From assembly GCA_900155495.1 (NCBI GenBank), contig FTLJ01000426.1:1-37163 (forward strand): a stretch of 37,163 nt of DNA, in the 5' to 3' direction. The DNA is from Porogramme epimiltina. Taxonomy: Eukaryota; Basidiomycota; Agaricomycetes; Polyporales; Polyporaceae. Within the stretch, counting starts at the first letter, position 1, and each line of letters begins with the position of its first letter. A model generated the notes under the pieces. The model was not told the DNA's origin. It worked only from the letters and a program-made list of their open reading frames with translations, and ran no database searches. Made by a program: the position numbers and the translations under genes. Shown here one piece after another: positions 1 through 11,701 of this stretch.

Positions 1-2
1 GT

Positions 3-73
3 GTGGGGGGGGGGGGGGGGGGGGGGGGAGGAGGGAGGAAAGGGAGGGGGGGGGGGGGGTGGGGGGGGGTCAG
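3..73. repeat. Poly-G / G-rich tract
   Basis: An uninterrupted run of 24 G (5-28) is followed by further G runs broken by single A or T. It lies about 65 nt beyond the stop codon of the scaffold gene, so in that transcript it would be a C-rich 3' flank. It could form a G-quadruplex or i-motif. Homopolymers like this are also prone to assembly length errors, so the exact length should not be trusted. Confidence 0.8.
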
Positions 74-137
74 ACAGAGGATAGATACATGTAGAAAGAG
101 CAGCGGGAGCGCGGCGAACGGCGACGGGCGGTCGACC

Positions 138-3100
138 TCAGTCGCGCGCGACCCAATCTGTGCTGCGCGAGACGAGCTCGATCGAGCTGTCGATCGTCCA
201 GAACAGACGTTCGATCGCGCTGCGCCCGCTCCAGCTCTTTTGGTCGCGGAGGACCTTCGCCTGCAAACACCACCCCAGTCAGCCGGTGCACCAAAAACAC
301 TCGAGAAAAATAACAAAACGGCTCACCTGCTGCGCGCCAAAGTTGCGCTGGTCGAGCGCGAACGTGTCCGCCTGCTCGTCGAGCGCCTCGGCGAGGATCT
401 GGAGGTCGTGCATGATCGCCTGGAGCGCGCGCACGGACGCGAGCGTGAGGATCTCCTTGCGGTTGCGCGCGCTGCCGACGGTGCCGTCGCGGTTCGGCGG
501 CGGGAGGCCCGCGGTGACGTTCTGCAGCACCGTGTGCAGGATGCGGCGCGTCTCGCCCATGAGCTTCTGCGCCTGCGGCACGTTGCGCCGCGAGACGAGC
601 ACGAGCATGCGCGTGATCATGTCCGACGCGAGCAGCTCCATCCGCCGGCGCACGATGACCGGGTCCGAGCCGCTCTGCGCGGGCGTGCGCGGGCGGCTGC
701 CCGCGTTCGGGAGGAGCGTGACGGTGAGCAGGACGGGGTGCGCGAGGCGCGAGACGTGCTTGGTCGCGTTCGGGTCGTAGAACGAGCCGTCGACCTCGAA
801 CACGGGCACCTCGTCGATCATGCGGTCCATCATGCCCTCCGCGAGGTCGGGCAGGTCCCCGATCGAGAGCGCGTCGAGCCCCATGCGCTGGTTGAACACG
901 TCCGTCGCGTTGAGCGCGCGCGGCGACTGCGCGTGCCCGAGCGGCGAGACGGGGCTCAGCGCGGCGACGTCGCTGTTGTCGAGCTCGAGCTCGACGAGCA
1001 TCTCCTTGCGCTCGCCGTAGCGCAGCTCGCCGACCTCCACGTCGACGTCGCGCCCGTCCGAGGAGAGGATCGCGAGCGGGCCGCCCGAGATCTTGCGGAT
1101 GCGGAAGCGGTTCCCGTCGACGATTTTCAGGTGCAGCTTCATGTTCATGAGCCCGATCGACATCATGCCCCCGATGCAGCCCGCGAGGCAGTCCCGGAGG
1201 TCGTACCAGTCCTTGACGAACGTGTACGTCCCGCTCGTGTGGTTCGAGATCAGCCAGAGCGACGCGGGGTCGTGCGAGCGCCCGTAGCCGAACGAGTGGA
1301 TCGGCACGTTCGCGGCCTCTGCGCGCGCGAGGACGAGGTCCATCTGCGCGCGGCGCGTCGTCTCCGACGAGTCGCTGACGAGCACGAAGCCCGTGACTGG
1401 GTTCCGCGTCTTGCGCTGCAGCACGACGTCGAGACCTGTGCGGGAAGAGCCAAGGAGCCGTCAGCAATCACGCAGCAACGATCAGACAGGCGCCCGTCAG
1501 ACGCAACAGGCAGGGCGAACGCGTAGGGGGCCCGGCAGACACGCACCGTTGTTGACGGCCGTGACGACGTCCGTTTTGTCCTCCTGCGAGCCGCGGATGA
1601 GGAACTCGTCGTCGTGGTCCTCCCGGCGGCCGATGTCGTCCATGAAGCGCGCGAGGCGCTGGCGGCTCTGCGGCTTCCCGACGCTGAGGAACGGCGTGCG
1701 GCGCACGCGGCCGCCGATCCCGACCTCGAACGTGACGAGGCTGAGGCGGTCCTTGGGCGAGAGCGCGGCGAGGAGGAAGTCCAGGGACGTCTTGATCACG
1801 CGGATCTTGAGCGCGGCCGTGCTCGGCGTCGCGGCGGGCCCGGGGACGGAGACGACGAGCACGAGGTCCATCGGCGCGTGGGGGAGCGGCTGGAGCGAGT
1901 TGGACGGGCCCGCGGAGAGGTGCGGCGCGACGAGCGGCGTGGGCGAGCTGTAGCGGCCCAGCTCGTCGTCCTCGTCGAGCGTCGAGAGTTTCTGGTGGGG
2001 GAGGCCGGCGCGCGGTCCGAGCGACGCGGAGCCGTACGACGTGTTAGACGAGGCGGTCGACCGAGCGGATCCGTTGAGCAAGCTATCACCGGTACTGACC
2101 GTCGTGCCCGTCGTGCTCCCGCTCAACATGCGCATCGCCTTCTGGCTCCCGCCAAACTCTTCGCTCAGCATCCGCGCGGCCTTCGCACTCCCCCCGAACT
2201 CCTCGAGGTCCGGGGAGCGCCCGTAGTCCGGCTGCGACGACTGCACAGACGCGTGCTGCTGCTGCTGGTAGATCGCCACGAGCGCCTGGATGTGCGCCTT
2301 CCACGTCTCCAGGGAGGACCGGTCCTTGAAGATCAAGATGAACGAGTCCAGCCGCTCGTCCTCCATGTCGATCGTGAGGCTGAGCTCGCCCGTGACGGAC
2401 GTGTCCGTGACCTGTCTGATGTGACGGATGTAGATGCGGCCCTTGAGGCGCAGGACGCCGCGCTGCGTGCTTCCGCCGTTGAGGGACCCAGATCCGGTCC
2501 CGTCCCCGAACGCGGACGCCGCGCTCGCGGAGGACAGGAGGCGGCCCAGGGAGCGCTTCTTCTCCTCGACCACGCAGATGATCGCCTCCTTGAAGAGGTA
2601 GACGAAGAACTCGCGCACGAGCGCGTCGCGGCGCACCGAGAGCAGGTCGTACATCTGCAGCGGCCCGAGCCCGGACAGCGGGTGGCCCTTCCAGTCGATG
2701 ATGCGATTCCGGAGGTCCTCCGTGATCGCGCTGAACGGCGAGTCCTCGTCTTGCAGGATCACCTCGCGCTCCACGGGCGAGTGCGGGATGAGCGGGTCGC
2801 GCGACGCCGAGGGCGACATGTGGTGCGAGCGGCCGGACTGGGACTGCTGGTCCATCGGAATCGACTGCGCCTTCGGCGACATCGCGTAGTCCGCCGACTG
2901 TGGCCCCGAGTGGACTGAGTGGTTGCTGCCGTCGCGATACATCCCCGGGCTCTTCGGTGAGGTGTACGTGTCGGCCTGGGGCATTACTGAGCCCGGGACG
3001 TGGGTGTTCTGCCGTTTTCCTGGGAGCTCGACCACGACGAGGCATGTCAACGGCTGGCTCGACTCGGCCGTTCGTGTGAGAGTGGGGAACTCGGACTGGA

Positions 3101-5014
3101 CGTGGATTGAGGGCGCCACCACGTAATGCGACTGCTCCGTGTGAGATGCGGACGCCTTGTGGTCGATCTGATCGTCTTCTGTTGGGTCGAATGGCTTCTG
3201 CGGGGTTGTGCGCCGGCCATTGTAGGAGCGCACAGAGGGGGTGTCGCGGCCAGGGAACAGTGACGCGCCATTAGGATTGCCCATACCCGTCAAGGCGGCC
3301 AGCTCTGCGGGGTAAATCAGCGTCAAAACGGTGGTGGGATGGCTGATAGGGCGCACTGTTCGATTTCCCTCCATCTCCATCGCCTACTTTCATTGGCCTC
3401 CTGCATACTCCGCATACACCGAGGTTGGATTTGCGAATGACGCCTCCTGCCCTTGAGGGACCTGGTGGGGGGCCGTAGACGGCTGTGAAACACGCCTGCG
3501 GAATGACATGTGAGCGATCTGGGGAACTCTCGGTGTTTTTTCGACGGTTAAAGAGGGCTCCGCGCGGGGTAAAGAACGTCAGACCCGTCTAAGAAGGCCC
3601 TGTGGCGCGACAGTACACGCGCCTTGGCGCGCGTGCGGTGCGAGGGCACGGCTCGTTCTCAGACGAAGCCGCTATGCCCGCATACCGCAGGCGCCGTTGT
3701 GAGAAGCCCCATGCTACGGCGCGATAGGAATTAACCCATCGCGGGTTCGGCGAAGCAAGGGGCAGCCACGGCATCCTCGAGCACCGAATGAGCCCGAAAA
3801 GCAGCGGAGAGGGAGCAAAAACGACCGAGTCGCCTCGGTTTTTAAATGGACTAGCACAGCACCCACCCGCGGCGGCCCCGATCTTACTATAAATGGAAAC
3901 AATACGGAGTTTAAGGACCATGCCCGGCCGCACAGTAAAACCTCTTGTAGCCCATATCCCTGGGGAATACCCGAATGTATGCGTTGCGACAAGACGTCGC
4001 AGGAGTGAACGCCAATTCAGGGTAGCCAAGACTTGCGGCTTATGGGGGATATGGGCCATGAGGGGATATACTGTGTACGCGCTGGTATGTGCGCCCACTG
4101 CGCCCCGAGAGCGCATGTATGGAAGCGGCCGGGCGGGAGAAGAGGGGGCGGAAGGCAGGTACGGCATCCAGGGAGGGGACGTTCCGCGCTATCGGACGGC
4201 CCAGCGGCCGCGGGGCGCTGGAGCCGCGCGCGACTGGACACGCTGGACAGCGATGGGTCCGGGGAGGGCCCATTACGCCAGGTGGGAGGCTCGGGGAGGG
4301 ACGTGGGGTGCGATGCGGGCTTGGACGGGGCCGGCGGCGGGCGGGGCCGCGCGGGGCTGCGGACGATACGGTGCGCCTCCGGGGGACTCGAGCGCGCCCG
4401 TGAGAGCCGCGCGGGTAGCGGGATCCAAGGACGACCCCTCGATACGAGGAGAGGTGTAGGTGGGCGACGCGATCGACGGGCAGGGAACCGGAAGGGGGTG
4501 CGGGGAAAAGGGCGATGGAAGGCGGAAAGGAGCGGGGGCTCACCTCGTGCAGAGCATGTCCGCATTCTGGGACGATATGGGGCTTCTCTCCGGGGAGCCT
4601 GAAGCTGGAGCTCAAGGGCTCGAGGCAGACGGGGCACTCTTCTTCTTCGTCGGAGGCGTCGTGGCTGGAGACGACGGGGAGGGGGGCGGCGACCATGGTA
4701 GCGTAGGGGTGGAGGTGGGCAGAGTCTGGGTTGGAGGTGTAGGACGGGGGCTTTAGAGACGAGTTGCCGGAGTATGCCGAGTGAAGAGAGGCAGCGGAGG
4801 TGGCGCGGTGGGGGGAGCGTTGGAAGACGGAGCGGACGGAGGCGGCGAAGGAGGAGGGCTTGTGGGGGACGGGGGTCCTGGGCGAGAGGAGGGGGCCGGG
4901 GGAGGGAGGGATGTGGTGATGGGAGTCGGGGTGATGAGGGGGCTGGGGCTGATGTCGGACGGGCGTGGTATTCGAGGTCTTCGGAATCCAGCCTGTCGAA
5001 AAATCCGACTTCAT
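138..5014 (-). CDS. Far1/Ste5-type scaffold: RING-H2, PH and VWA domain protein
   Basis: Five exons (5014-4544, 3495-3357, 3304-1547, 1435-327, 260-138) join in frame to 1199 aa. A RING-H2 finger is visible at residues 127-188 with C127, C130, C151, H153, H156, C159, C185, C188. A PH domain lies near 413-550, with a conserved Trp in its last helix, and a von Willebrand A-like domain begins near 681. The same domain order is known for fungal mating-pathway scaffolds (yeast Far1 and Ste5), which tether MAPK modules or Cdc24 to G-beta-gamma at the membrane; that role is inferred here. The VWA strand reads VLVVSVPGPA and lacks the DxSxS metal motif, as expected for a structural VWA. The ATG at 5014 is the first one upstream of the RING; the open frame runs further upstream only through TTG. 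The intron splitting the RING is 1048 nt, about fifteen times the usual size here. Residues near 570-600 carry a doubled EEFGGS/MLS repeat. Confidence 0.85.
3496..4543 (-). other. Unusually long intron 1 of the scaffold gene
   Basis: Donor GTGAGC at 4543 follows ...CGHALHE and acceptor CCGCAG at 3496 precedes ACFTAVYG, which together restore the RING-H2 spacing exactly. The other introns in the gene are 52, 111 and 66 nt. The excess length includes the TIR element at 3933-4073. No protein-coding segment within it is convincing. Confidence 0.85.
3933..4073. mobile_element. MITE-like element with pogo-like inverted termini
   Basis: A 141-bp unit begins CAGTAAAACCTC and ends GAGGGGATATACTG; the inner part of the arms shares GCCCATATCCC with its complement. 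Termini of the CAGTARAACCTC type are known for pogo-class (Tc1/mariner) MITEs such as plant Emigrant. The flanks read CA...TG, so the expected TA duplication is not seen. It sits in an intron. A second copy with similar ends but a different interior is in the copper ATPase intron (23303-23426). Confidence 0.55.
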
Positions 5015-8000
5015 GCGAGTCGCACGCGCGGGCGGCGGCAGACGGGGTGGAGAGAGGGAGCCTGGAAGGGAAAACGAGCGGGCGGGCGAGCGATCCTGGC
5101 CGCGGCGTGGGCGGGGCGCGGTTGCGGTCGAGGTCAACTTGGGTCAGACCGCCAACGCCGCCCTCAAGTAAATTGCCAGCGCGTGCCGATCTGGATCTCG
5201 CCCTCTCCGCCCTCTCTCCCTGCCCACCTGCCCGTCGCCAGGAGCCCTCTCGCCCCGCACGCCCCGCGCGCACGCCCCACACCCGCTCTGCCCGCTGCAC
5301 CAGCCCCGGCCCCCCCGCCGCCGCCCGCGGGGCCTGCGGACACTCCTCGCTCGGCGGCACTAGCTGTCGCGTGCGGCGCGCCATATCAGGAACGTGCCCG
5401 GCCGGCGCCGGCCTGTCTCACGGCCCCTATCCCCCCGCCCCCCACTGGCAGCGCTGCTTCTCGTTCTGGTCCCTGTCCCGGTTCTCGTTCTGCAGACATC
5501 AGTTCTGTCGCTGTCATACGCCCACTGCTGCACGGCCTGCCATGCGCCCTCCCCGCCGCCCGCCGTCCGCCGTCTGCGCCGTGCGGCCACCCCGGCGACG
5601 CCGACGACCCACGCCGACGACGCCCACTGCGCAGCGCCGGCCCCCCGCCGTCGCGTCGCGTCGTGCCCGATCCAGCATCTCGGAGGAGGTGATCGTCTTG
5701 GAATAGCCGGCCAGCAGTCGATCGCGTCCGTCGCGCGCGCGTAAACACCCTCCCGTCGCTGCCTTCCAGATGCACCCAGATGCACATGCACTCCCTCCTC
5801 CCGGATGATGATCTACAGGCACCTCCAATCCTCGACGCCACCACCCACCCACCACCCGCCCCGTGCTTTGCGGCGCAACCGCGTCCACGGACGCCCGTGA
5901 CGCCCCGTCCTGCCAACTGAGCCGCAGGCGCGACAACCCAACCCCCTGCGCGCCGCCATGGGAGCCCCCCCTGGGCCGAGCCCCCACTTAGCATCGAGAA
6001 TCCTGTCCCCTTTGATCTTCTCCGGCGGCCCTACCCGCCCGGCGCGCTCCCCTCGCACCAGAAACCCATCCCGCTAGCCGCCTGATCTCGACGCTCCCCC
6101 GTCCCTTTCGCTCGCGAACCCCGCGCGAACCGAACCTCCAACGCCAACCCCCGCGCACTCGCGGCGCCTGATGTCCGTTCGCCCGTCCGTCTGATCTGCG
6201 CCCCCCCCCCCCGACAAATCAGATTTCAGATTATGACTGATTTTGTGCACTCCCTCCAGGCACCGCGCTTGCGCTTGCGCCGCGCCCCTCCCCGACGGAC
6301 GTTGACGGGCGTTATCACGCGTCTCGCGCGCGCACCTCGCGTCGCCGCTCTCTGCGTAAGTATGATCTGCGCACTCTGCCCCGAACGAGGACGTGGCGGC
6401 GTCCACCCGTTCCCAGCATCACGCCCGGGAATATAGTATCTACTATCCTGCCCAGCGGTACATCACCGTGCACCCGCAGCGGCGCTTCCCCGATCCCACG
6501 CCGACCCTCGTCAAGAACACCCACTCCTCCCTCCCATCTCGCGCAGAAGTGATGGGCCGACGGGGGAGTTTGATGCGCGGCGCGTCACCAACACCAACGT
6601 CCGCGGAAGGCACCGCGCCCCCCCCGTCCCCCTCTTCACGGGCCCAGCGCGGACGGTTCTGCCTCGTCTTGCCGGAGGGGCCTCGGTCGACGCGGGGGGC
6701 GCTTCTACGCCAGGCGAGGCGCGGGCGTAACGTACATACGCGCGCCGGGCTCAACCACCTCCCGCGAGCCCGAATCCGACAAAGTTCCAACTCTAACCTT
6801 TAAGTATCTCGTCCCGTGCGCCCGCGCAGCGCGTCATGGGTTCGCCCTTCGCGGCCACCCCGCCATCCCCCCGTCCCGGCATCCTGACCGCGTCCGCGTG
6901 AGCCCATGCGCCGTTCCTGGCCTTCGACGCACGCGCGCGCCCCTGTCTTACCCGGTCCGCGTACGGTCTGTACTTGCACGCCTGCCCTCGGGTGCGTCGA
7001 CGCCTCCGAGGCGCGAACGCGACTTCAACGGTGGCGCCGTCCGGGCGGCCCGGCGGACTTGCTGGCAGCCTGGCATGACGAGTGTGCGACGACGCGTCAA
7101 ACATGTGCATGTCTGTCGACGTCCGCGTCCACGTCTGTTCCCCGAAACGGCGGCTCGGACGTGCACCGTCGAGACAGGCGAGCCACTTCAGCGCGGGCCA
7201 TGACGTCGCACCACGCGCGCCGCCGCCCCGACGTACCGGGAGGCATGGGATATCACGTTGCGTCCGCGACGTCGAGCACAGGCCTCCGCCCGACGCTGCT
7301 GATGTCGTGACTCGTCGCTGCCAACGGGCCACCGTGCATGCGGATGAACGCAAGCACGCCGCACGCGGCCAATCGCGCATACGTGCGTGCGTGCATACCG
7401 CGCGCGCCCTCCGTGTATCCTCGACGTCCGCCATCATGCATCAAGGTCCAACGCCATCGCGTGGAGACCGCTCCCGTGTCCGCCTCGGCCCCCCTCCCTT
7501 CACATCTCCCTTCCTTGCTTGCTTCCTCTCCACCCTCACAGCCCCGCGCCCCGATCGGCCACGTTCATCCTTTTTGCCTCGTCATGCCGATCCCCCGTCC
7601 CCGTCGAGCAGGCGCACCCCCGGGCGTCCGTTAAACGTTCACCCCCCCCCGCTTAGCTTGGCACCTGTGGGTCCTGCGACTCCCGAGCCGACGAGAACTC
7701 GGAGGAAGGCGACGGCGAGCTTCTCTCCGCGGCACATCCTAAAAGCCAGTACTGACGGCTCGCTCGCCCACTGTCCAAGGGCAACCCCCCCCCCTCCACT
7801 CCCCGCCCAGCCTGCGCTGCGCGTGGCGGGAACCGTATCACGCCTTACACACAACGCGCTTTCCGACATAGGCCCACGCAAGCTTCGCGGAAACAAACAG
7901 AGCAACTGCTGAGACTGCGTCCAGCGCGCCGAGCCCTCTCGCCCCGCCCAGGCCGCCCCGCGGTGCTGCTGCGCTGGCCGCCCGTCGCCGACGGCGGTCG

Positions 8001-9115
8001 TACCCCGCGTCGCTCGGGGCCGCCCCGCGAGCCCCCCCCCGGACGCGCCCGCTCGCTTTCGCACAGGCGCGATGGAATAGCCTCCTGTTCTGCGGTTAGG
8101 CTCATGCCCCCTACGTAACGCCCACCCTAATCACCAATGACACAACTGAAAATTTGCCATTTAACGACTCTCGACTCTCGCCCCGGCGGAATGTGCGTGC
8201 TATGCGGGGTGGTTCCGGGACCCGCGCGAAGACATACGTACATACAGCACCCGGCCCCTCAACTTCCCTCACGACCGCTCGACGCTCGACGCGCGCGCAT
8301 CGAAGCCCCCGAGTCGCGCCTAGAAGACGCGCGAGCCGCCGGGGGCGGACTTCGCGGGGCGCTGCGCCTACATGCGCGCGCGGGAGCGGGAGCGGACGGA
8401 GGGCGCGGAGGAGGCGAGGGAAGCCCGCACGCCGATCCCGACGCCGGGCGCCGAGAAGGGTGCGCGGCGGCGGGGAAGCTGCGGCCGCTACCTCGCCCGT
8501 GTCGATCGGTGCGGTTGCCGCGCGCGGAGAGGGGGGCGAAGGGGCGTCGGCGCCGTCGCGTGCGCTGCATGGAAGAAGGGGCGAAGGGGCCCGCTTGGAG
8601 GCGTCGGCTTGACATTTCGCATGGTCGCCCGTCGCAGGTGTGCACCACGCGCTGATGGGCCGGCGAGGAGCGGGGAGCTGCGATGCTTAATGCGCCAGGC
8701 CTTTCGCTGGCAGAGGGGCGCGCGGCGGGCGTAGAGCGAGATGGAGAAGCTCGTGTGGTGCCGGCTTTATACAGTATGTGCTGGTAACCAGGGGCTGGCG
8801 AGGGCCATATGCGTGCTGCGTTTCAAGGGCCCAGTAATACGTCGTGGATAATTTCCGTCGTTTTTGGATAGATAGGGAGTTTTGTGCCCTTTTGCGACCA
8901 CAGTCGCAGACAGTGTATTGGAACAGCGCTGGAATTGGTGGTCGCCCGGCCTAGAATGGCAGCTTCCCACTTTAGGTGTTTGTCACGTGAAGCCTCCTCG
9001 TGCCATCGATCCTCGAGTCGAAATCGTAGTACAGTACCTGACTCGGCGACCCTCCCTAAGGTCCACCACGACAATCCAGTCAACATCGACGTTTATTCAT
9101 ACGCCCTACCTCGAA
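5015..9115. other. GC-rich stretch without a supportable gene
   Basis: About 4.1 kb between the scaffold gene and the F-box gene. Open frames exist on both strands, but they overlap each other, are rich in Arg, Pro and Ala as GC-rich noncoding DNA is, and show no domain, no consistent splice series and no family resemblance. The part next to 5015 is CT-rich on the minus strand, fitting the 5' leader of the scaffold gene. From about 8750 the composition drops toward balanced and forms the F-box gene's upstream region. I see no RNA gene or clear repeat. Confidence 0.6.
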
Positions 9116-10521
9116 ATGGACGCTGTCTCCATCACGACAACCACATGGTCGCGAAATGCAGTAAGTGACTCCACTTCCTGTCCGGCTGAGCTGCACTAGT
9201 GACTAACACCAACGTCGGTCGTCAGACCAGCAACTTGCCAGCCGAACTACTCGCTCATATCTTCTGGATGGTACGAGACCAAGCGAGAAGATACTTTTTT
9301 GGCTTGGATATGCCCCACTGGATCCATATCACCTGGGTTTGCCAGCGATGGCGCCAAATTGCGATCACCACTCCCGCTTTATGGACTGACATGCACCTTT
9401 GGGCGGGGAGGAGCCTGTCTTGGCTTTCCGTGTTCCTCGAGCGCGCAAAAAGTATGCCTTTGGGTATAACATTATCCCTAGATTTGCAATTTTACGACCA
9501 CAAGACGTTTGACCTTTTGGTCCGCAATGTGGGCTCGTTCCGTTACCTCGAGTTCAATGCAAAAACCCCATTCGAAAAGGAGAAAAGTCTCGTGCCCTAT
9601 CTACCCCACATGCAAACCCTGGAGGAGCTCGTGCTTGGCTATGCAGATGCGGCCGGTGCTGAGCCACTCTCATCCGCCCTTGCAGACTTGGGATTGACCG
9701 GAGAGCACTTCCCTCGTCTGCGCAGGCTCACTCTCGCACGCTCCTCCTTCCCGTGGACGTCTTCCATATACCGTTCACTACGCGAACTCAGGCTGCGTAA
9801 CATCACACCGTTTCTACACGTGTGCACATTGCTCCAGACTCTTCGGGCCTGTCCGGACCTGGAAATTATGGAGTGGAGAAACTTACCTGAGACCGTGTGG
9901 TTAACCGTTCTCCCGATTAATGTGGCGCAACTCTCCCCCGTGTCACTTCCACGTCTCCAGCACATCATAATTTGGAACATTCTCGCCCACGCGCAGCTTC
10001 TCTGCGAGTACATCGTGGTCCCTCCGACGTGCAACGTCCTCGTCGTGTTCGAGGAGCACTATCCCCGCCTTAGTTCGCTTTCCGCCGTATCCCCCCGTCA
10101 ACTCATCTTCAGCACGGTGATCGCGGTCAGCACACACCTTCACTTGTTGATAGATGCCAAGATATTCCGCCTGAAAGCAGGCATTTGTCGACGTATGCCC
10201 CTTGACTTTGAACGACGGACTAAACAATACACAAGCAGCATCGAGGTCCGCGCCAACGGCTCCCGCAAAGACCAAGGCCTTCCACCATGGAAGGACCTCC
10301 TGGATCCCTTCACCCCAACCCACGGGCGCGAGTCGCCCGTGACGTCTTTCAGCTTGCTGTACGACAACCTGCACACGATGTCGCCGATGATGTGGCGGAC
10401 GAGCCTGGCGCACTTCCCATGCCTCGAGGAGCTTATGGTCGGGACGAACAGCTTCAATCCTCATCAGGAAAAAGTCTACCCGCCCGTAGTACCACAAGGG
10501 GGTGTTTATTGCCCTCTGTAG
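9116..10521 (+). CDS. F-box-like protein, truncated by transposon insertion
   Basis: Exon 1 is 9116-9160 and exon 2 starts at 9226; the 65-nt intron has GTAAGT, a CTAAC branch site and CAG. The frame now stops at 10521, giving 446 aa. Residues about 18-60 have the F-box-like pattern of mushroom proteins (LPAELLAHIF ... VCQRWRQIA ... PALWTDMHL), followed by a leucine-rich region. F-box proteins link substrates to SCF ubiquitin ligases; the target is unknown. Only the first 427 residues belong to the original gene. The last 19 or so, including VYPPVVPQGG, are read from the insertion, and the stop TAG lies inside the first CTGTAG motif of that element. The lost C-terminus continues at 14698-15020. 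The truncated product lacks about 107 residues and may be non-functional or altered. Confidence 0.8.
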
Positions 10522-10579
10522 CGCCCATAGCACTCTGTAGCACGGGGCCTACGCTGTAGTGCTCTGTAGTACACTGTAG
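10516..10579 (+). repeat. Left subterminal CTGTAG array
   Basis: Five CTGTAG copies start at 10516, 10535, 10554, 10564 and 10574, some followed by CAC, TGC or TAC. The reverse-complement motif forms a matching array inside the right end of the same insertion. Confidence 0.7.
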
Positions 10580-11117
10580 CAGTGGCCGGCCCCCCATAGC
10601 ACCACATAGTCCCTCATAGCACACGCTGAGACTTTGTAGTGTAGTATTGTATACGATAGCTTCGGGCATGGCTACGTAGTCACTCATGGCCACAGGCTCG
10701 GCTTTATTGTAAGATATGGCCGAGGCCAAGACATTATGGCCTCTTGGGGTACTACTGTCTAACGGTATTATATGGCAGACAGCTTATGCACACGGTCGCA
10801 CAGATACATCGGCGAAGAAGATAAATTCCATTGAGGCATTAGTACTACATATAAAGTGGTACGAAGGGCGGCGCAGGGACGCAGGGAGTGCCCACGTATG
10901 TCGAGCGCGGGCGCGGATGCGAGAAGAGTTGCAAGGTGCGATGCAGGAAGGGAAGAGCGCTGCAGGCGAGTCAGCATGGGTTCTGAAGGCGCACAAGGGC
11001 ACATGTACAGGGTGCACTCACATTCGAGCTCGTTGTCGAGGTCTGTGCACAGCGGCTCGCCGGAGCTTGCGACAAGTGCACGCGAGCCGCGTGCTCGCCC
11101 TGGAGGACGAGACGTAC

Positions 11118-11701
11118 CTTATTGCGTGCGCTCCAGTCAATGATGCACCGCGCCTCGGCGAAGATTGCGGACTCGAACAGCTCGGAGTTGCTCATCGCCG
11201 AGCGCGGCTTCACGGACGTCAGCTCCGCGCCCCACGTGCTTCTTTCGCCGCGGCCAGGATGGCGTTGACCTCCTCCTTCGAGACATTGCTGATGTTGCTG
11301 AGAGGAAAGTACACGTCACCCTTGATGTTCGTTCGCGCACTGATGTCGCTCGACGGCAGCAGGGCGACGAAGCTGGCCTCGGTTTCATGCAGGCCGAGGA
11401 AGGCGAGGGGCGCGCCGTGGAGCCGGGCTCCCTGGAGTGTCTTGACGTCGGTGGGGTCGAGCTCGCCGGGGTACTGGCCTTGGAAGAAGAACGGCTCCGG
11501 GCCCAGCAGGAGCCGGAGATCGCGCGTGGTGAGCCGAACGAGGGACTGTTGGAAGGACACTGCAGGAGCGGCGGGCGTGGAGGTCTGGACGAGTGGCTGG
11601 CCCTGGTTGAATACGAGCCAGAACGTTGTGGGAGCGTGGATGATGGCGCTGAGGAAGGGCTAGGAGATGCGTAGCTGGAATGAGAGTTGGCGGTGAATAG
11701 T
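11118..11701 (-). pseudogene. NADH pyrophosphatase (Npy1/NUDT12-type) N-terminal fragment
   Basis: The minus strand encodes a stretch recognisable as the N-terminal half of peroxisomal-type NADH diphosphatase: FLSAIIHAPTTFWLVFNQGQ, then LLLGPEPFFFQGQ, GAPLAFLGLHE, PRSAM and FAEARCIIDWSARNK, ending at a GTACGT donor (11117). In this family the next exon should begin with the zinc-binding CPxCG motif and then the Nudix box; neither follows. Two lesions disable it: an in-frame TAG at 11662-11660 where family members continue into PFLSA, and a 2-nt shift after KEARGA near 11225. Upstream of 11701 the reading changes to unrelated proline-rich sequence. It is read as a captured and decayed host gene piece inside the 4.2-kb element. 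Confidence 0.75.

Noticed and set aside
3..1526. 507-codon open frame on the plus strand over the scaffold gene
   Set aside because: It is antisense to exons with recognisable domains, is dominated by Arg, Ala, Glu and Val as GC-rich shadows are, and begins in the poly-G tract.
3589..4167. 192-codon minus-strand frame within scaffold intron 1
   Set aside because: It spans the MITE arms, lacks a family pattern, and the RING frame is complete without it.
4774..8655. Several 120-310-codon frames on both strands in the GC-rich stretch
   Set aside because: They overlap one another on both strands, have extreme Arg/Pro/Ala content, and show no domain or coherent splice pattern.
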